A stretch of 64,000 bases of DNA. It comes from Shinella sp. UYSO24 (lineage in GTDB: Bacteria > Pseudomonadota > Alphaproteobacteria > Rhizobiales > Rhizobiaceae). Every line of letters begins with the position of its first letter. The first letter of the stretch is position 1. Both the position numbers and the translations under genes were made by a program. Location: NCBI GenBank assembly GCA_902167985.1, contig CABHNZ010000008.1, forward strand, positions 1-64,000, written 5' to 3'. Below are positions 9,238 through 19,183 of this stretch, one piece after another. The notes below the pieces were generated by a model. That model was not told the origin of the DNA. It made no database searches and saw only the letters and a program-made list of their open reading frames with translations.

Positions 9238-10008
9238 ATGTCTCAGACAAAGCAATCATCGACGACGGGTGCACAGCTTTTGGACCGCGCAGTGATCCTG
9301 CTGGACCTCGTTGCAAACGGCGGCGTCAATGGCGTGACGCTGAAAGATCTAACGGCGGATTCCGGCCTTAACACCGCTACGTGCCATCGCATTCTCAATA
9401 CGCTCGTCGGGCATAAGCTATTGGCGAGAGATGATAAAAAGCGCAGCTACCGGCTGGGCGCCCGCATGGCGATCTACGGAGCGCGTGCCGCCAGAGGTCC
9501 GGGCATCATCAGCAGTTATGACGCTGCATTGACGAGAATTCGCCGTAGAACCGGCGACACGATCCATCTCATGGTGAGGCTCAATCACGATTCTGTCTGT
9601 CTTGACAGGCGCGACGGAGAATGTGTCGTTCCAACTCTGACAGGATCAATTGGCGGAGCCGTCGCTCTTGGTGTCGGTCCGGGGTCGATTGCCATGCTTG
9701 CCTATCTCGATGAGGACGAGCAGGAGTTCATCATTCGGGCCAATGCGGAACGCTACGCTTCCTATCGCGACCTCAACCCGGACAAGGTCCGCAAGCTCAT
9801 CGCAGATACGCGTGAGCGGGGATATGCAATCGATGTCGGTGAGCTTATTCCGGGAATTGCCGGCGTCTCCGTGCCGATATTCACCGACGGCACCAAAGCC
9901 AGCGCTTCACTTGGCTTCACCTTGCTATGCGCAAAGCTCACACCCGGCGCCCTGCATCAGTATGCGTTGATGCTGAAGGAGGAAATATCAATGATTACGG
10001 ATAATTAG
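9238..10008 (+). CDS. IclR-family transcriptional regulator
   Basis: 256-residue regulator with the IclR layout: a winged helix-turn-helix at about residues 10-75 (TLKDLTADSGLNTATCHRILNTL) and a C-terminal effector-binding domain (about 85-250) with VALGVGPGSIAMLAYL and GELIPGIAGVSVPIF. It is transcribed away from the transporter/oxidase operon at 464-9047, the usual arrangement for a local regulator sensing the imported compound or a breakdown product. Family members act as repressors or activators; which applies cannot be read here. There is no obvious second target in the window. Confidence 0.88.
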   Translation: MSQTKQSSTTGAQLLDRAVILLDLVANGGVNGVTLKDLTADSGLNTATCHRILNTLVGHKLLARDDKKRSYRLGARMAIYGARAARGPGIISSYDAALTRIRRRTGDTIHLMVRLNHDSVCLDRRDGECVVPTLTGSIGGAVALGVGPGSIAMLAYLDEDEQEFIIRANAERYASYRDLNPDKVRKLIADTRERGYAIDVGELIPGIAGVSVPIFTDGTKASASLGFTLLCAKLTPGALHQYALMLKEEISMITDN

Positions 10009-10135
10009 TAGCAAACCTGGTTGTCGTCTCATGACGCCGTTGCTCTTGGTGATGAAAAGAGGCGTCTCAGCAATCCTGATCTCCGATCATCAGCACGCCA
10101 ACAACCGGTGAACTCGTTGCGATGACCGCATGACA

Positions 10136-11254
10136 TCACGTCTCCCGCGGCTGAACAAATGCGCTGTCGAGGGCTTGCAAATCCCGTGCCCCAAGCAAGG
10201 CCATGGCGGTTTCGAGCTCGCTTCTGAGAAGCGTGATCGCATGCACCACACCGCTGGCGCCGGCCACCGCCAGCGCCTGCAGGATGGGTTGCCCGACGAG
10301 CACCGCCGAGGCACCGAGCGCGATGGCTTTCACGATATCCGTTCCGCGGCGAATGCCACCATCCATCAGCACAGGGACACGCCCGGCAACTGCCGTGACG
10401 ATGGCGGGCAGTATGTCGATGGTCGCCGGCAGCGTGTCGAGCACCCTGCCCCCGTGATTGGAAACAATGATACCGGCAACACCTGCATCAAGGCACGCCG
10501 CGACATCGGCAGGATTGAGAACGCCTTTGACGAGAACCGGCAGCGCCGTCTGACGGCAAAGCCAGGCGAGATCGTCAAATGTCGGCGCCCTGCCTTCCAG
10601 CATGGCCAAAAGTGAGCCGCCCGGCCGTATCGTCATTTCGGCAGGTGGTTGGAAACCTGCAAGATTGACGGCTGACACATTCGGGGGAAGCACGAAGCGC
10701 ACACGTCGTTGGGCATGGCGATCACCGCTGACCACCGCATCCACCGTCAGAACGAAAGCCTTGTAGCCGGCCTCTTCAGCCCGGCGCACGAGCGATAATG
10801 TCTCTTCCCGACGTTCCTGCAGATAGAGCTGGCACCAGAGCGGTGCGCTGCCGCACCCGCGAGAGGCCGAAGCACGAGCAATATCCTCCAGCCGGACGCT
10901 CGATAGCGTGCTGACCGTCATGCATGTCTGCGTCAGCATCGCGGCCGTCGCCGTAGCGAGTTCCCCATCATCGTTGACCAGTCTGTGATAGGCGCAGGGT
11001 GCGATGAAAACCGGATGGGTATAGTCATGCCCAAGGAAACTGACTTTCGTGTTGGCGCCCTCCATGCAGGCCAGCATGCGCGGCATCAGTCTGAGCCGGT
11101 CGAAGGCGCGGCGATTGTCCGCCATCGTCAGGCCATCGCCCGCACCGGCGCTGATATAGGTCCGGATGGCCACATCCCGGTGGCGCATGAAATACCGCTC
11201 GTAATCGGCGAGCGACACGACATCGGGCGGGATCGGACCGGGCGGCGACGTCAT
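10136..11254 (-). CDS. FMN-dependent alpha-hydroxy-acid oxidase/dehydrogenase
   Basis: 372-residue TIM-barrel flavoprotein of the L-lactate dehydrogenase/glycolate oxidase family. Visible elements are FIAPCAYHRLV (FMN pocket), WCQLYLQ, TVDAVVSGDRHAQRR, LVKGVLNP, the catalytic histidine in SNHGGR and the phosphate-binding DGGIRRGTDI. It oxidises a 2-hydroxy acid to a 2-oxo acid. The start overlaps the stop of the Sel1 gene as ATGA, so it is the last gene of the TonB receptor-piuC-sel1 operon. Its role in iron uptake is not established; it may act on a hydroxy-carboxylate siderophore product or simply ride along. Between its stop and the convergent IclR gene there are 127 bases with no recognised feature. 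Confidence 0.83.
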   Translation of the reverse strand: MTSPPGPIPPDVVSLADYERYFMRHRDVAIRTYISAGAGDGLTMADNRRAFDRLRLMPRMLACMEGANTKVSFLGHDYTHPVFIAPCAYHRLVNDDGELATATAAMLTQTCMTVSTLSSVRLEDIARASASRGCGSAPLWCQLYLQERREETLSLVRRAEEAGYKAFVLTVDAVVSGDRHAQRRVRFVLPPNVSAVNLAGFQPPAEMTIRPGGSLLAMLEGRAPTFDDLAWLCRQTALPVLVKGVLNPADVAACLDAGVAGIIVSNHGGRVLDTLPATIDILPAIVTAVAGRVPVLMDGGIRRGTDIVKAIALGASAVLVGQPILQALAVAGASGVVHAITLLRSELETAMALLGARDLQALDSAFVQPRET

Positions 11255-11957
11255 GGCGTGGCCTCGATGGGAAGTGCATATCTCTTCACCGCCTTGGCCA
11301 CGATGGAAGCGATCCGTGCGTCGTTACAGCGTAGAAGCTCCGGGCCTGTCTCGACCCAAAAGGCTGCAAATCCTGTCTCCAGGCATGTTTCCAGCCATGT
11401 GGCGGCCGAGCCGATATCATCGACCTCCAGCGCTAGGCGGGCGCAATTATAGGCCGCCCAGCAATCGCCGCCTTCCGCGCCCGCGCGAAAAAATCTGCTG
11501 GCCATCTGCCGGTCGGCCTCGACGCCCCTGCCGTCTTCGTAAAAAAGGCCGATCATGTTCATCGATTTCACATGACCGAGACGGGCGGCCGCCGTGTAGA
11601 GCTGAAAAGCTTCCGCCTCGCCGTCTTCATCGGGTTTGGCGCGCATCAGAAGATCGGCCAGATTGAACATCGCCCAGGCGTCACCCCGATCGGCGGCATG
11701 TCGATAATGCGCATGCGCCTGCTCACGGTTCACCTTGACGCCCCACCCCAGTTCAAAGGCACGGCCGAGCATATTATGGGCGCGGGCATCGTCGCCTGCG
11801 CGGCGATCCTGAACCACTCGAAGGCCTTTTCCGGCCGTCCGGCGTCCAGTTCCTTCTGGCCGAGAACCAGCTGCACCGCGACGAGATCGTCGGCAGAACT
11901 GGCAGCCAAAGACCCGGCAGGCCGCGCGGTTTCGCTGTCGCTCACAGTTCTGCCCAT
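11251..11957 (-). CDS. Sel1/TPR-repeat protein (one frame break)
   Basis: About 235 residues of helical SEL1/TPR-like repeats such as [39 protein letters not shown] and [11 protein letters not shown]. The beginning ([13 protein letters not shown], then [12 protein letters not shown]) is in a different frame and joins the rest at about 11795 if one base is corrected. The start ATG at 11957 overlaps the end of piuC, suggesting coupling. Sel1 proteins are protein-protein scaffolds; no signal peptide is visible, so it is probably cytoplasmic. Small TPR proteins next to PiuC are a recurring neighbourhood in Gram-negative bacteria, but their role is not known to me. Confidence 0.75.
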
Positions 11958-12628
11958 CGGCGAAGCAGGTTATGATAATGGTTGACCAGACCGAGTACGG
12001 CCGGATTATCGTCGTCGAGCTGCCGGCGGGTCTCGATGATTGCTATATCGAGGTCATAAAGCATCGCGCGAAGACCGTCGTCCTTCACCATGGACTGGCT
12101 CCAGAAGAACGAGCCCCAGCGGCTGCCCCGCGTGATCGGTTCGACGCGATGCAGGCTGGAGGACGGGTAGACCACCATGTCTCCGGCTGGGAGCTTTACC
12201 GACTGCATGCCATAGGTATCCTCGACCACCAGCTCGCCGCCGTCATAGTCTTGCGGGTCCGTCAGGAACAGCGTCGACGAGATGTCGGCGCGCATGCGCA
12301 TGCCGCCGGTGCCGGGCACGGTGCGGATGGCATTGTCCACATGGGCGCCGAAGGTCATGCCGACATCGTAGCGGTTGAACATCGGCGGCAGCACCCGAAG
12401 AGGCAGCACTGCCGAGTTGAAGGTCGGATTTCTGGCAAGCGCATTGAGGACGATCTCGCCCAGTTCGCGGCTCTCGTCGCTATCGACCGGGATCTGCAGA
12501 TTGTTCTTGGACTTGGCGGCCTGATCGCCGGCCGTCAGCCGACCATCCACCCAGGGCGAAGCCTGAAGCGCGCGGCGGCAATGGGCCAGTTCCTCGGCGG
12601 TCAGCACATTGGGAATGTGTACGAGCAT
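11942..12628 (-). CDS. piuC: PKHD-type Fe(II)/2-oxoglutarate hydroxylase PiuC
   Basis: Fe(II)/2-oxoglutarate dioxygenase of 228 residues, the normal PiuC/YbiX length. It begins with the characteristic [14 protein letters not shown] and carries the iron ligands in HVDNA (near residue 100) and the distal His of [12 protein letters not shown], whose Arg binds 2-oxoglutarate. ATG 12628 is selected because homology begins there; a further in-frame start at 12709 lies in the preceding hairpin region. The gene is next to a Fiu-like TonB receptor, as fiu and ybiX are in E. coli. It belongs to the iron-regulated cluster; its substrate is unknown. Confidence 0.9.
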   Translation of the reverse strand: MLVHIPNVLTAEELAHCRRALQASPWVDGRLTAGDQAAKSKNNLQIPVDSDESRELGEIVLNALARNPTFNSAVLPLRVLPPMFNRYDVGMTFGAHVDNAIRTVPGTGGMRMRADISSTLFLTDPQDYDGGELVVEDTYGMQSVKLPAGDMVVYPSSSLHRVEPITRGSRWGSFFWSQSMVKDDGLRAMLYDLDIAIIETRRQLDDDNPAVLGLVNHYHNLLRRWAEL

Positions 12629-12698
12629 GCGACGGCGTCCATCAAAAGGAAAGAGGCCCCTTTGCCGCTTGGGGCTGCAGGGCGTCGGAAAGAAGGAA

Positions 12699-12725
12699 GA
12701 CCCCGGCATTGTTCACGCCGGGGTC
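12699..12725 (-). terminator. hairpin between TonB receptor and piuC
   Basis: Perfect 9-bp stem GACCCCGGC/GCCGGGGTC with a 9-base loop. On the minus strand it is followed by a pyrimidine- and T-rich stretch. It lies just after the receptor stop codon, so it can act as a partial terminator that lowers expression of piuC and later genes relative to the receptor. Confidence 0.6.
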
Positions 12726-12743
12726 GCTTGAGATCAGAGAGGA

Positions 12744-15023
12744 TCAGAAGGTCGTGCCGATATTCAGCATGAAGGTGCGCCGCGACGACGGAACTGCGCG
12801 CGAGGTCGAGAAGGACGACTCATAGTTCACATGGTCGGTCAGATTGTAGCCATTGAGCGAGATGCGGAAATTATCCTGCTTGTAGGCCACCATGGCATCC
12901 AGCGAGAAGGTCTCCGGGATCCTGGCGGTATTGGCAGAGTCCGCCCAGTAGGACGTGGCATACTGGAAGCCGCCGCCCAGCGAGAACCGGCCCGGCAGGC
13001 TTGCCACTTCCGGCAGCGTGTATGAGGTCCAGACGCTGACATTGTGTTCCGGCACGCCGGGGGCCTCGTTGCCGACATTGGAGCCCGTGGTGGCCGTTGT
13101 CACCTTGCCGTCGAGATAGGCATAGGCGACGTTCATCAGCCAATCCTCGGTAATCTTGCCGGTAACGCCCAGCTCGACGCCCCTGATGCGACGTCCCTCG
13201 CCATTATCGGAAAAGGCATTGGTGATCTCGCCTGTGGTCGGATCGACCGTATAGGCATTGTCCTTGTTGATCTGGAAAACGGCGCCGGTAACGCCGAGAC
13301 GGCCGTCCAGGAAGTCCAGCTTGGTGCCGATTTCATAGGTATCCGAGCGCTCCGGCTCGTTGGTCAGCCCGTTCTGCGGCGTTTCGGAGGCAAGAGCATT
13401 GGAGGACGTGGCAATATCCGTGCCGACAGGCCGATAGGTGCGGCCGAACGAGGCATAGAACATGGCATCGCTCGTCGGCTCCCAGATGGCGCTGAAGGAC
13501 GGGCTGAGCTTGGTGGTTTCCGCCTCGCCTTCGTCAATTCCCCATTGCACCGAATTGTACTGGCTGCGGAAATAATCCCAGCGCAGGCTGCCCTGGAGCG
13601 AGAACTGGTCGGTGAACCACACGCGGTCGCTGGCAAAGAGGCCGATATCGGTCGCAGTGCCATCACTGGTATTGCCGTTGTTGTAATTGACATAGACCCG
13701 GCGTCATGGCGTAGGACGGATCCAGCACCGTCTGGTTGTTGACGCGGCCGACCCAGGAACCGTTATGCCGGTGGTCGTTCTGATAGCTCATGTCGAGGCC
13801 GACAATAGCGCGGTTGCGGAAGCCGACGGCATCGAACTCGCCGCTGGCGCTGGTGACGTTCTGGATCGCCCAGCCATTCTGCTTGTAGACCATGCCGCCC
13901 CCGGCGCGTAGGACATGGAGACATCCGTACCGGACAGCAGGCTCTGAAGCCCGGAATAGCTGACCGCAGCCGGGTTGGTCGCGGAGAAGTCGCGATTGTA
14001 GATGCTGACGCGGGTATCGTTGTTGATGGTCAGGCCGTTTTCCAGCTCCTTGCGGAACAGCGACGAGATCATATGGGTGTTGGTCACATCCTTGTCCGTA
14101 TCCCGGATATAGGAGGTCGAAGAGCTGTAGCCGGGAACGCCATATTCGGTCAGCGGACGGTAAATGCCATCGGCACCTGCCGCCATCGGGATGCCATAGT
14201 CTGGCACGCCGTCGCGACGCAGATAACTGTAATTGAGATGCCATTCCGTATCGGTGCCGAGCCCCATGCCGAGATCGACGGCAACGCCGCGCCGGTCATC
14301 CTGCACATGGTCGCGGTCCGGCGTATTGCCATTCTGGAACATGCCGTTGATGCGCAGCGCCGTCGTATCGTTGATCTGGATATTGCTGTCCACCGTGGTC
14401 CGGTAGGTCTTTCCCGAGCCGATGCTCTGGTCGACACTGGTACTCGTGCCGAGCCGGGCCTTCTTGGTGGACTGGTTGACGAGACCACCGACATTGCCGA
14501 CGCCAAAGGCCTCACCCGAGGGGCCCTTGATCACCTGAACATTCTCGGTGTTGAAACTGTCGCGCTTGTAGGCGCCGAAATCCTTGAGGCCGTTGGTGTA
14601 GATATCGCCGCGCGCCGTCAGACCACGGATGCGGAACTGGTCGCCGTTGAGACCGCCACGTCCCTCCCCGGTGGACAACGTGATGCCCGGCACGTTCTTC
14701 AATATCTGCTCGAGCGTGGTGGCGCGCTGCTGCTCGATGATTTCCTGCGGCACGACGTTGATGACCTTCGGCGTCTCCCTGACCGTTGCCGGAAGACGGC
14801 TGATGCCGAGCGATGCCTTGTTGGCATTGGTGGAACCGCCCTCGCGTAGAACGATCGGCTGAAGGGTCGTCGCATCGCCGGAGCTGGTGACTGGTTCACT
14901 GCCGTTTGTCGCCGTCGAGGTTGATTGCGCTTCCGCCGCCATCGGCATGGAGATCGCAAGACCTACGGTCGCCGCGCCTGAAACCAGAGGACGCATCGAC
15001 AATTGAACCTTCGGACTTTTCAT
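12744..15023 (-). CDS. TonB-dependent siderophore receptor, Fiu/catecholate type (two frame breaks)
   Basis: Outer-membrane receptor of about 760 residues. A signal peptide (residues 1 to about 35) precedes the plug domain with TPKVINVVPQEIIEQQ, TLEQILKNVPGITL, FRIRGL and VQVIKGPSGEAFGVG. The 22-strand barrel follows, ending NIGTTF with the usual terminal Phe. Frame shifts near 13900 and 13705 separate three well conserved blocks; the second lies in a run of Gs. ATG 15023 has the strong site GGGGGTAAG. The plug resembles catecholate/hydroxamate receptors such as Fiu. A RirA-type box lies 148 bases upstream, and piuC is the next gene, both supporting control by iron. Confidence 0.88.
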
Positions 15024-15170
15024 CAGCTTACCCCCGCTGTGTGTGCATATCGGGCGCCAGATGACGGCGCTGTACAACCCGCAATAGGGACAGCCGGCAA
15101 CAATCAGCAATCGCTATGATTTAGAACGGCTCCAAATTTCTCCTCTGTCATAACAGGCGCGAAAAAAAGC

Positions 15171-15185
15171 TGAGTAAATTCGTCA
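15171..15185. promoter_or_regulatory. RirA-type iron-responsive box TGA-N9-TCA
   Basis: TGAGTAAATTCGTCA fits the rhizobial iron-responsive operator consensus TGA-N9-TCA bound by RirA when iron is plentiful. It lies 148 bases upstream of the TonB receptor start, in the 311-base non-coding stretch 15024-15334. I see no gene in that stretch. The consensus is short, so position before an iron-uptake gene is the main support. Confidence 0.6.
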
Positions 15186-15334
15186 TGAAAATGGCCGCGA
15201 TAGAACTGGCAGACGATGCCAACCAAGCCATCGCCTGACATTTTTCTCTTTGTTTTCGGTACGTTATGGAAAGACGGCGCGTGATTTTGTGCCGCCGGAG
15301 CATACGATGTTGCTGCGCCGCAACAGGTTCAATC

Positions 15335-16886
15335 TTATCCTGGCATCCGTGTGCGCGCAGAGAGGGCCGGCGTCCGCGATTGCGCACGCGCACCTGCGGC
15401 TGCCATCATGGCAGCCTGTGGCACGTGCCGCTCCTGCCACAGATGGGAGGCGCGTTCGAGCATCGTCTCATAGGCGGCATCCGGGTCCTGCGACAGGGCC
15501 AGAAGGGCTGCGGCAGTCGTTGCCAGGATCACCGATTGCGCCTTCTGGTCGACGACGCTGCCGGTCCACACACCGGTCCAGTGCTCAAGCGTCGTCACAT
15601 GTGGAAAGCTCTCCGCCTTCGGCTCGCGGATGCTGCGCACGACGACATCACTCTTGCGCCCGTCGCACAGGCGATGAAGCGTCGTGCTGCGGAACGGATT
15701 GAATTGAGCCACATCGCGCCGAGCCGATGATCGTCAGTTCCGCTGATAAAAGCATGGCCGCGTCGCGCTGCAATTCGCGCGATGACGGGTTGGCGACGCC
15801 CATGAGGCTGACGCGCGCACCGGCGGGATTGGCAAGCGTCAGCGCCGAATTGACCGGACTTCTCGTGCCCATCACGCGATGCAAGCCGAAAACCCTGTAG
15901 ATCTGCGAGGACAGGCTGGCGAGCGGGATATAGGCGATATTGCCGGCAGCCATAGCGGTGGCCACCGCATCCCGGTCGCGGCAGACGGGAATGCCGGCGC
16001 AGCCGAGAACGATTTCATGGCGTCCGCTGACCGGTCCCGAACCGGTGCCGCCATGCAGCAGCACCCGGTGCCCGGCCCGCGCCACCAGCCTCGCCGCATG
16101 AAAGAACCATGGCGGACTTTGCACATTCGGCGAAATATAGCAGGGCCAGTCGAGATCGACCGGCGCGAGGCGTCCGAAGACTTCGCCGAGATGTGCGCGT
16201 ACAGCATTGACCACGCCGGCAAGCTCGCTTGGCGTCACACCCCTGTATTGCATGATGGCGAAGAGCGCTCCGAGCTGGATCGGGTCCGCCTCGCCGGCCA
16301 GAACAATCGACACGGCGTCCTCGGCCTCCGATGACGTCAGCGACCGGCGGCGGCCGGCTCCGGTGCTGATCGTCGCGCAATATTTCAGAAGCCGGTCGGT
16401 CGGAGCATCGGCGGCGCCCGTCTCGGCAAATTTCGCCTCGAGATCATGCAGCGACGGTTCGCCATCGAGCAGCCGTGAGGGCCGCGTCTTCAGGAGCGGC
16501 ACCGCCTGCTGCGTTGGCCGGTTCCAGCGCTCATCGAAGGGCGGCGTTCCGGGGCGGCCGGCACGCGTATCGAAAATGGCATCGACGCCCGCCGCGAGCG
16601 ACCGCGCTACTGGTCGCAAACCCTCTGCAAAGGCGGTCGGTATCAATCCCTTGCCGGAACGGATGAAAAGCGGATCATTGAGGTCATGACGCAGCCGCGC
16701 CAGAAGCCGACTGATCTGCGAGGTCTGCAATCCGAGACGCTCTCCCGCCTTGGTGGCACTACCGGTCTCAAGGAGCGCATCGAGAACCAGAGCCAGACGG
16801 CCATTGCTGATCCGCGATCCAATCGTCTCCACGTCTTTCAAGGCGGCACTGTTCCGATCGGGCTTGTCGTTGTGACGGATGGTCAT
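15335..16886 (-). CDS. LysR-type HTH fused to TrpD2/YbiB-like glycosyltransferase-fold protein (one frame break)
   Basis: About 516 residues. Residues about 15-85 form a LysR-like helix-turn-helix (LVLDALLETGSATKAGERLGL, then RLLARLRHDLNDPLFIRS). The rest resembles anthranilate phosphoribosyltransferase-like TrpD2 proteins, with a helical bundle (EAEDAVSIVLAGEADPIQLGALFAIMQYRGV) and the phosphate loop LLHGGTGSG near residue 265. The C-terminal third (NPFRSTTLHRLCDGR) is in another frame after a break near 15707. E. coli YbiB of this family binds nucleic acid and is encoded near fiu-ybiX, the same partners as here. A true biosynthetic role is unlikely. ATG 16886 follows AAGAGGTG. Confidence 0.75.
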
Positions 16887-17006
16887 TGCACCTCTTGGGA
16901 CAGATCTACGGGTTCTCTGACGGACGGTCATCCTCGCGTAATAATTATGATGAATTTATTCAAGTTATAGTTTGCCACAACCATAAGCATGCAGATCACA
17001 AGTTCA

Positions 17007-17021
17007 TGATCGAATCATTCA
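17007..17021. promoter_or_regulatory. RirA-type iron-responsive box TGA-N9-TCA
   Basis: TGATCGAATCATTCA matches TGA-N9-TCA and lies 150 bases upstream of the siderophore-binding protein start at 17171. It sits in the 284-base divergent region 16887-17170 shared with the LysR-TrpD2 gene. It may control both directions. An AT-rich stretch at about 16938-16976 could supply promoter elements. Confidence 0.6.
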
Positions 17022-17170
17022 GGCATTTTGCCATTTACGCAACTTGGAATGGATCTAAAACAGCCGCGTTGACGCCCTGTCCCGCCACCTCATAAGGAGA
17101 TCGTCGAACTCAACTTTCGCGCAGATCAGAAAGCGGTCATCGCGCGTCGATCATTATGGGAGATATCGCG

Positions 17171-18124
17171 ATGGTTACTATGCGGGCTGCTATCCGTCGC
17201 CGGCTTTTTGCCGGTCTTGCCGCAATCACGCTGGGTGCAATACCTGCCGCGCTCTCGCCTCTGGCCGCGCCTGCACAGGCCGCCGAGATGGTCATCAAGC
17301 ATGCACAGGGCGAGACGAAGCTCGCCGCTGTGCCCGCCAAGGTCCTCACCTTCGATATCGCGTCGCTTGATACGCTGACGGCACTCGGTGTCGACGTTGC
17401 CGGCGTGCCGAAGGGCAACAAGCCGGATTACCTTTCGAAATATGCAGGCGAGAAGGTGCCGAGCATCGGCACTCTGTTCGAGCCGGATTACGAGGCCGTC
17501 AATGCCGCCGAGCCGGATCTGGTAATCGTTGCGGGCCGTTCGCGCGCCAAATATGCCGATCTCGCCAAGATCGCACCGACAATCGATCTCAGCGTCGATG
17601 ACAGCCGCTATCTCGCGAGCGCCAAGGAGAACGTGCTGACACTCGGCCGTATTTTCGACAAACAGGCAGCCGCCGAGGCACTGGTAGCCAAGCTCGATAC
17701 GTCGGCCGCAGCCCTCAAGGCCAAGGCAGCGACGGCCGGCAACGCACTTCTCGTGCTCACGACGGGCGGCAAGATGAGCACTTACGGGGCCGGTTCACGC
17801 TTCGGCATCCTGTTCGACGAATACGGCGTCACACCGGCTGACACCAATATCAAGATCGGCAATCACGGCCAGCCGGCCTCCTTCGAATACATCCTGGAAA
17901 AGAACCCCGACTGGCTGTTCGTCATCGATCGCGATGCGGCAATCGGTCAGGACAAGACGCCGGCCGCGGCCTTCCTCGACAATGACATCATTCACCAGAC
18001 CAAGGCCTGGAAGGCCGGCCATGTCGTCTATCTCGACCCGATGTCGATGTATATCGTCGGCAACGGCGTCACCGCGATGCAGAAGGTGATGGACCAGATC
18101 TCTGCCGGCTTCGACAAGAAATAG
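17171..18124 (+). CDS. siderophore ABC transporter substrate-binding protein (FatB/CeuE type)
   Basis: About 317-residue periplasmic class-III binding protein with a signal peptide (twin Arg-rich start MRAAIRRRLFAG, cut after AQA). The FatB/YclQ/CeuE hallmarks are VLTFDIASLDTLTALGV, GVPKGNKPDYLSKY, VPSIGTLFEPDYEAV and LVIVAGRSRAKYADLAKI. It captures a ferric catecholate or mixed siderophore in the periplasm. ATG 17171 has GGGAG eight bases before it; an ATG at 17156 is less likely. A strong hairpin follows its stop and probably keeps its expression above that of the permeases. Residues that would identify the siderophore cannot be assigned by eye. Confidence 0.88.
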   Translation: MVTMRAAIRRRLFAGLAAITLGAIPAALSPLAAPAQAAEMVIKHAQGETKLAAVPAKVLTFDIASLDTLTALGVDVAGVPKGNKPDYLSKYAGEKVPSIGTLFEPDYEAVNAAEPDLVIVAGRSRAKYADLAKIAPTIDLSVDDSRYLASAKENVLTLGRIFDKQAAAEALVAKLDTSAAALKAKAATAGNALLVLTTGGKMSTYGAGSRFGILFDEYGVTPADTNIKIGNHGQPASFEYILEKNPDWLFVIDRDAAIGQDKTPAAAFLDNDIIHQTKAWKAGHVVYLDPMSMYIVGNGVTAMQKVMDQISAGFDKK

Positions 18125-18146
18125 GACTGATCGCCACTTCGATCAC

Positions 18147-18194
18147 GACAGGCCCGGCAACCGCCCGACGGCGGCTCGCCGGGCCTGTCCGTTT
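18147..18194 (+). terminator. strong hairpin plus T-run after the siderophore-binding protein
   Basis: A 12-bp perfect stem, GACAGGCCCGGC (18147-18158) with GCCGGGCCTGTC (18178-18189), encloses a smaller CCGCC/GGCGG stem and is followed by GTTTTCC. Located between fatB-like and fatD-like genes, it likely reduces read-through to the permeases or stabilises the upstream mRNA. Confidence 0.75.
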
Positions 18195-18207
18195 TCCTCG
18201 GTTTTAG

Positions 18208-19183
18208 ATGGCAGACGACCGTTTGAGAGTTCTTCCCGCCCTGATCTGTCTCACCGTCCTGCTCGCAGGAGCCAGCCTTTTCGTGGGCGTGAGCGATCTT
18301 ACTCCCGTTGAGCTCTTGTCCGGACAGGCCAGCGATGTCCAGCGCATCGTCTTTACACGAGCCGCGTGCCACGCACGCTTGCGCTGGTGCTGGCCGGCGC
18401 CGGGATGGCGGTCTGCGGCACGATCATGCAGATGCTGGCCCGCAATCGCTTCGTCGAGCCGAGCACGACCGGCACGGTGGAGGCCGCGGGGCTTGGCATG
18501 CTGACGACGCTGCTTATCGCCCCCGATATGCCGGTTTTCGTCCGCATGCTCGTCGCCGCCGCGTTTGCCCTCGCCGGCACCTCCATCTTTCTGGCAATCC
18601 TGCGACAGGTGCCGCTGCGATCTGCCGTCATGGTGCCGCTGATCGGCATCATGCTCGGCGGCGTGATCAGTGCGGTCACGACCTTCTTTGCCTATCGCTA
18701 TGAGCTTACCCAATCGATGGTGCCTGGCTGAGCGGCGATTTTTCCACCGTGCTCAAGGGCCGCTACGAGCTGCTCTGGATTGCCGGCGCCCTGACGCTTG
18801 CCGCCTATGCAGCCGCCGACCGGTTCACGGTCGCCGGCATGGGCGAGGAATTCGCCACCAATCTCGGCCTCAACTACCGGCGCATCATGGCCGCCGGGCT
18901 TGTCATCGTCTCCATGGTGACGGCGTCGGTTGTGGTAACGGCCGGCGTCATCCCCTTTCTCGGTCTGATCGTCCCCAATCTCGTCAGCATGACCCGCGGC
19001 GACAGCCTGCGCCAGACACTGCCATACGTCGCTGTCGGCGGGGCGGCGCTGGTGCTCACCTGCGATATCGTCGGTCGCCTCGTCATGGCACCTTTCGAAA
19101 TCCCTGTCGGCAACGTGCTCGGTGTTGTGGGCGGCATCTTCTTCCTCGTCCTCCTGCTTCGGAGGCGCCGCCGTGAAGCCTGA
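18208..19183 (+). CDS. siderophore ABC transporter permease, FatD type (two frame breaks)
   Basis: FecCD-family inner-membrane permease of about 323 residues. Three consecutive blocks in different frames together give a full protein: the start with PALICLTVLLAGASLFVGVSDL, then RTLALVLAGAGMAVCGTIMQ with NRFVEPSTTGTVEAAGLG, then GLNYRRIMAAGLVIVSMVTA and GVIPFLGLIVPNLV. Breaks lie near 18360 and 18727. The conserved core makes decay unlikely. It forms the channel with the permease at 19173-20137, whose GTG start overlaps its end. Confidence 0.8.

Noticed and set aside
16873..16930. Two near-identical 13-mers TGACGGAYGGTCA considered as RirA boxes
   Set aside because: Spacing between TGA and TCA is 7, not 9. 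They arise from two similar starts (MTVR and MTIR) of the LysR-TrpD2 frame and are coding or leader sequence.
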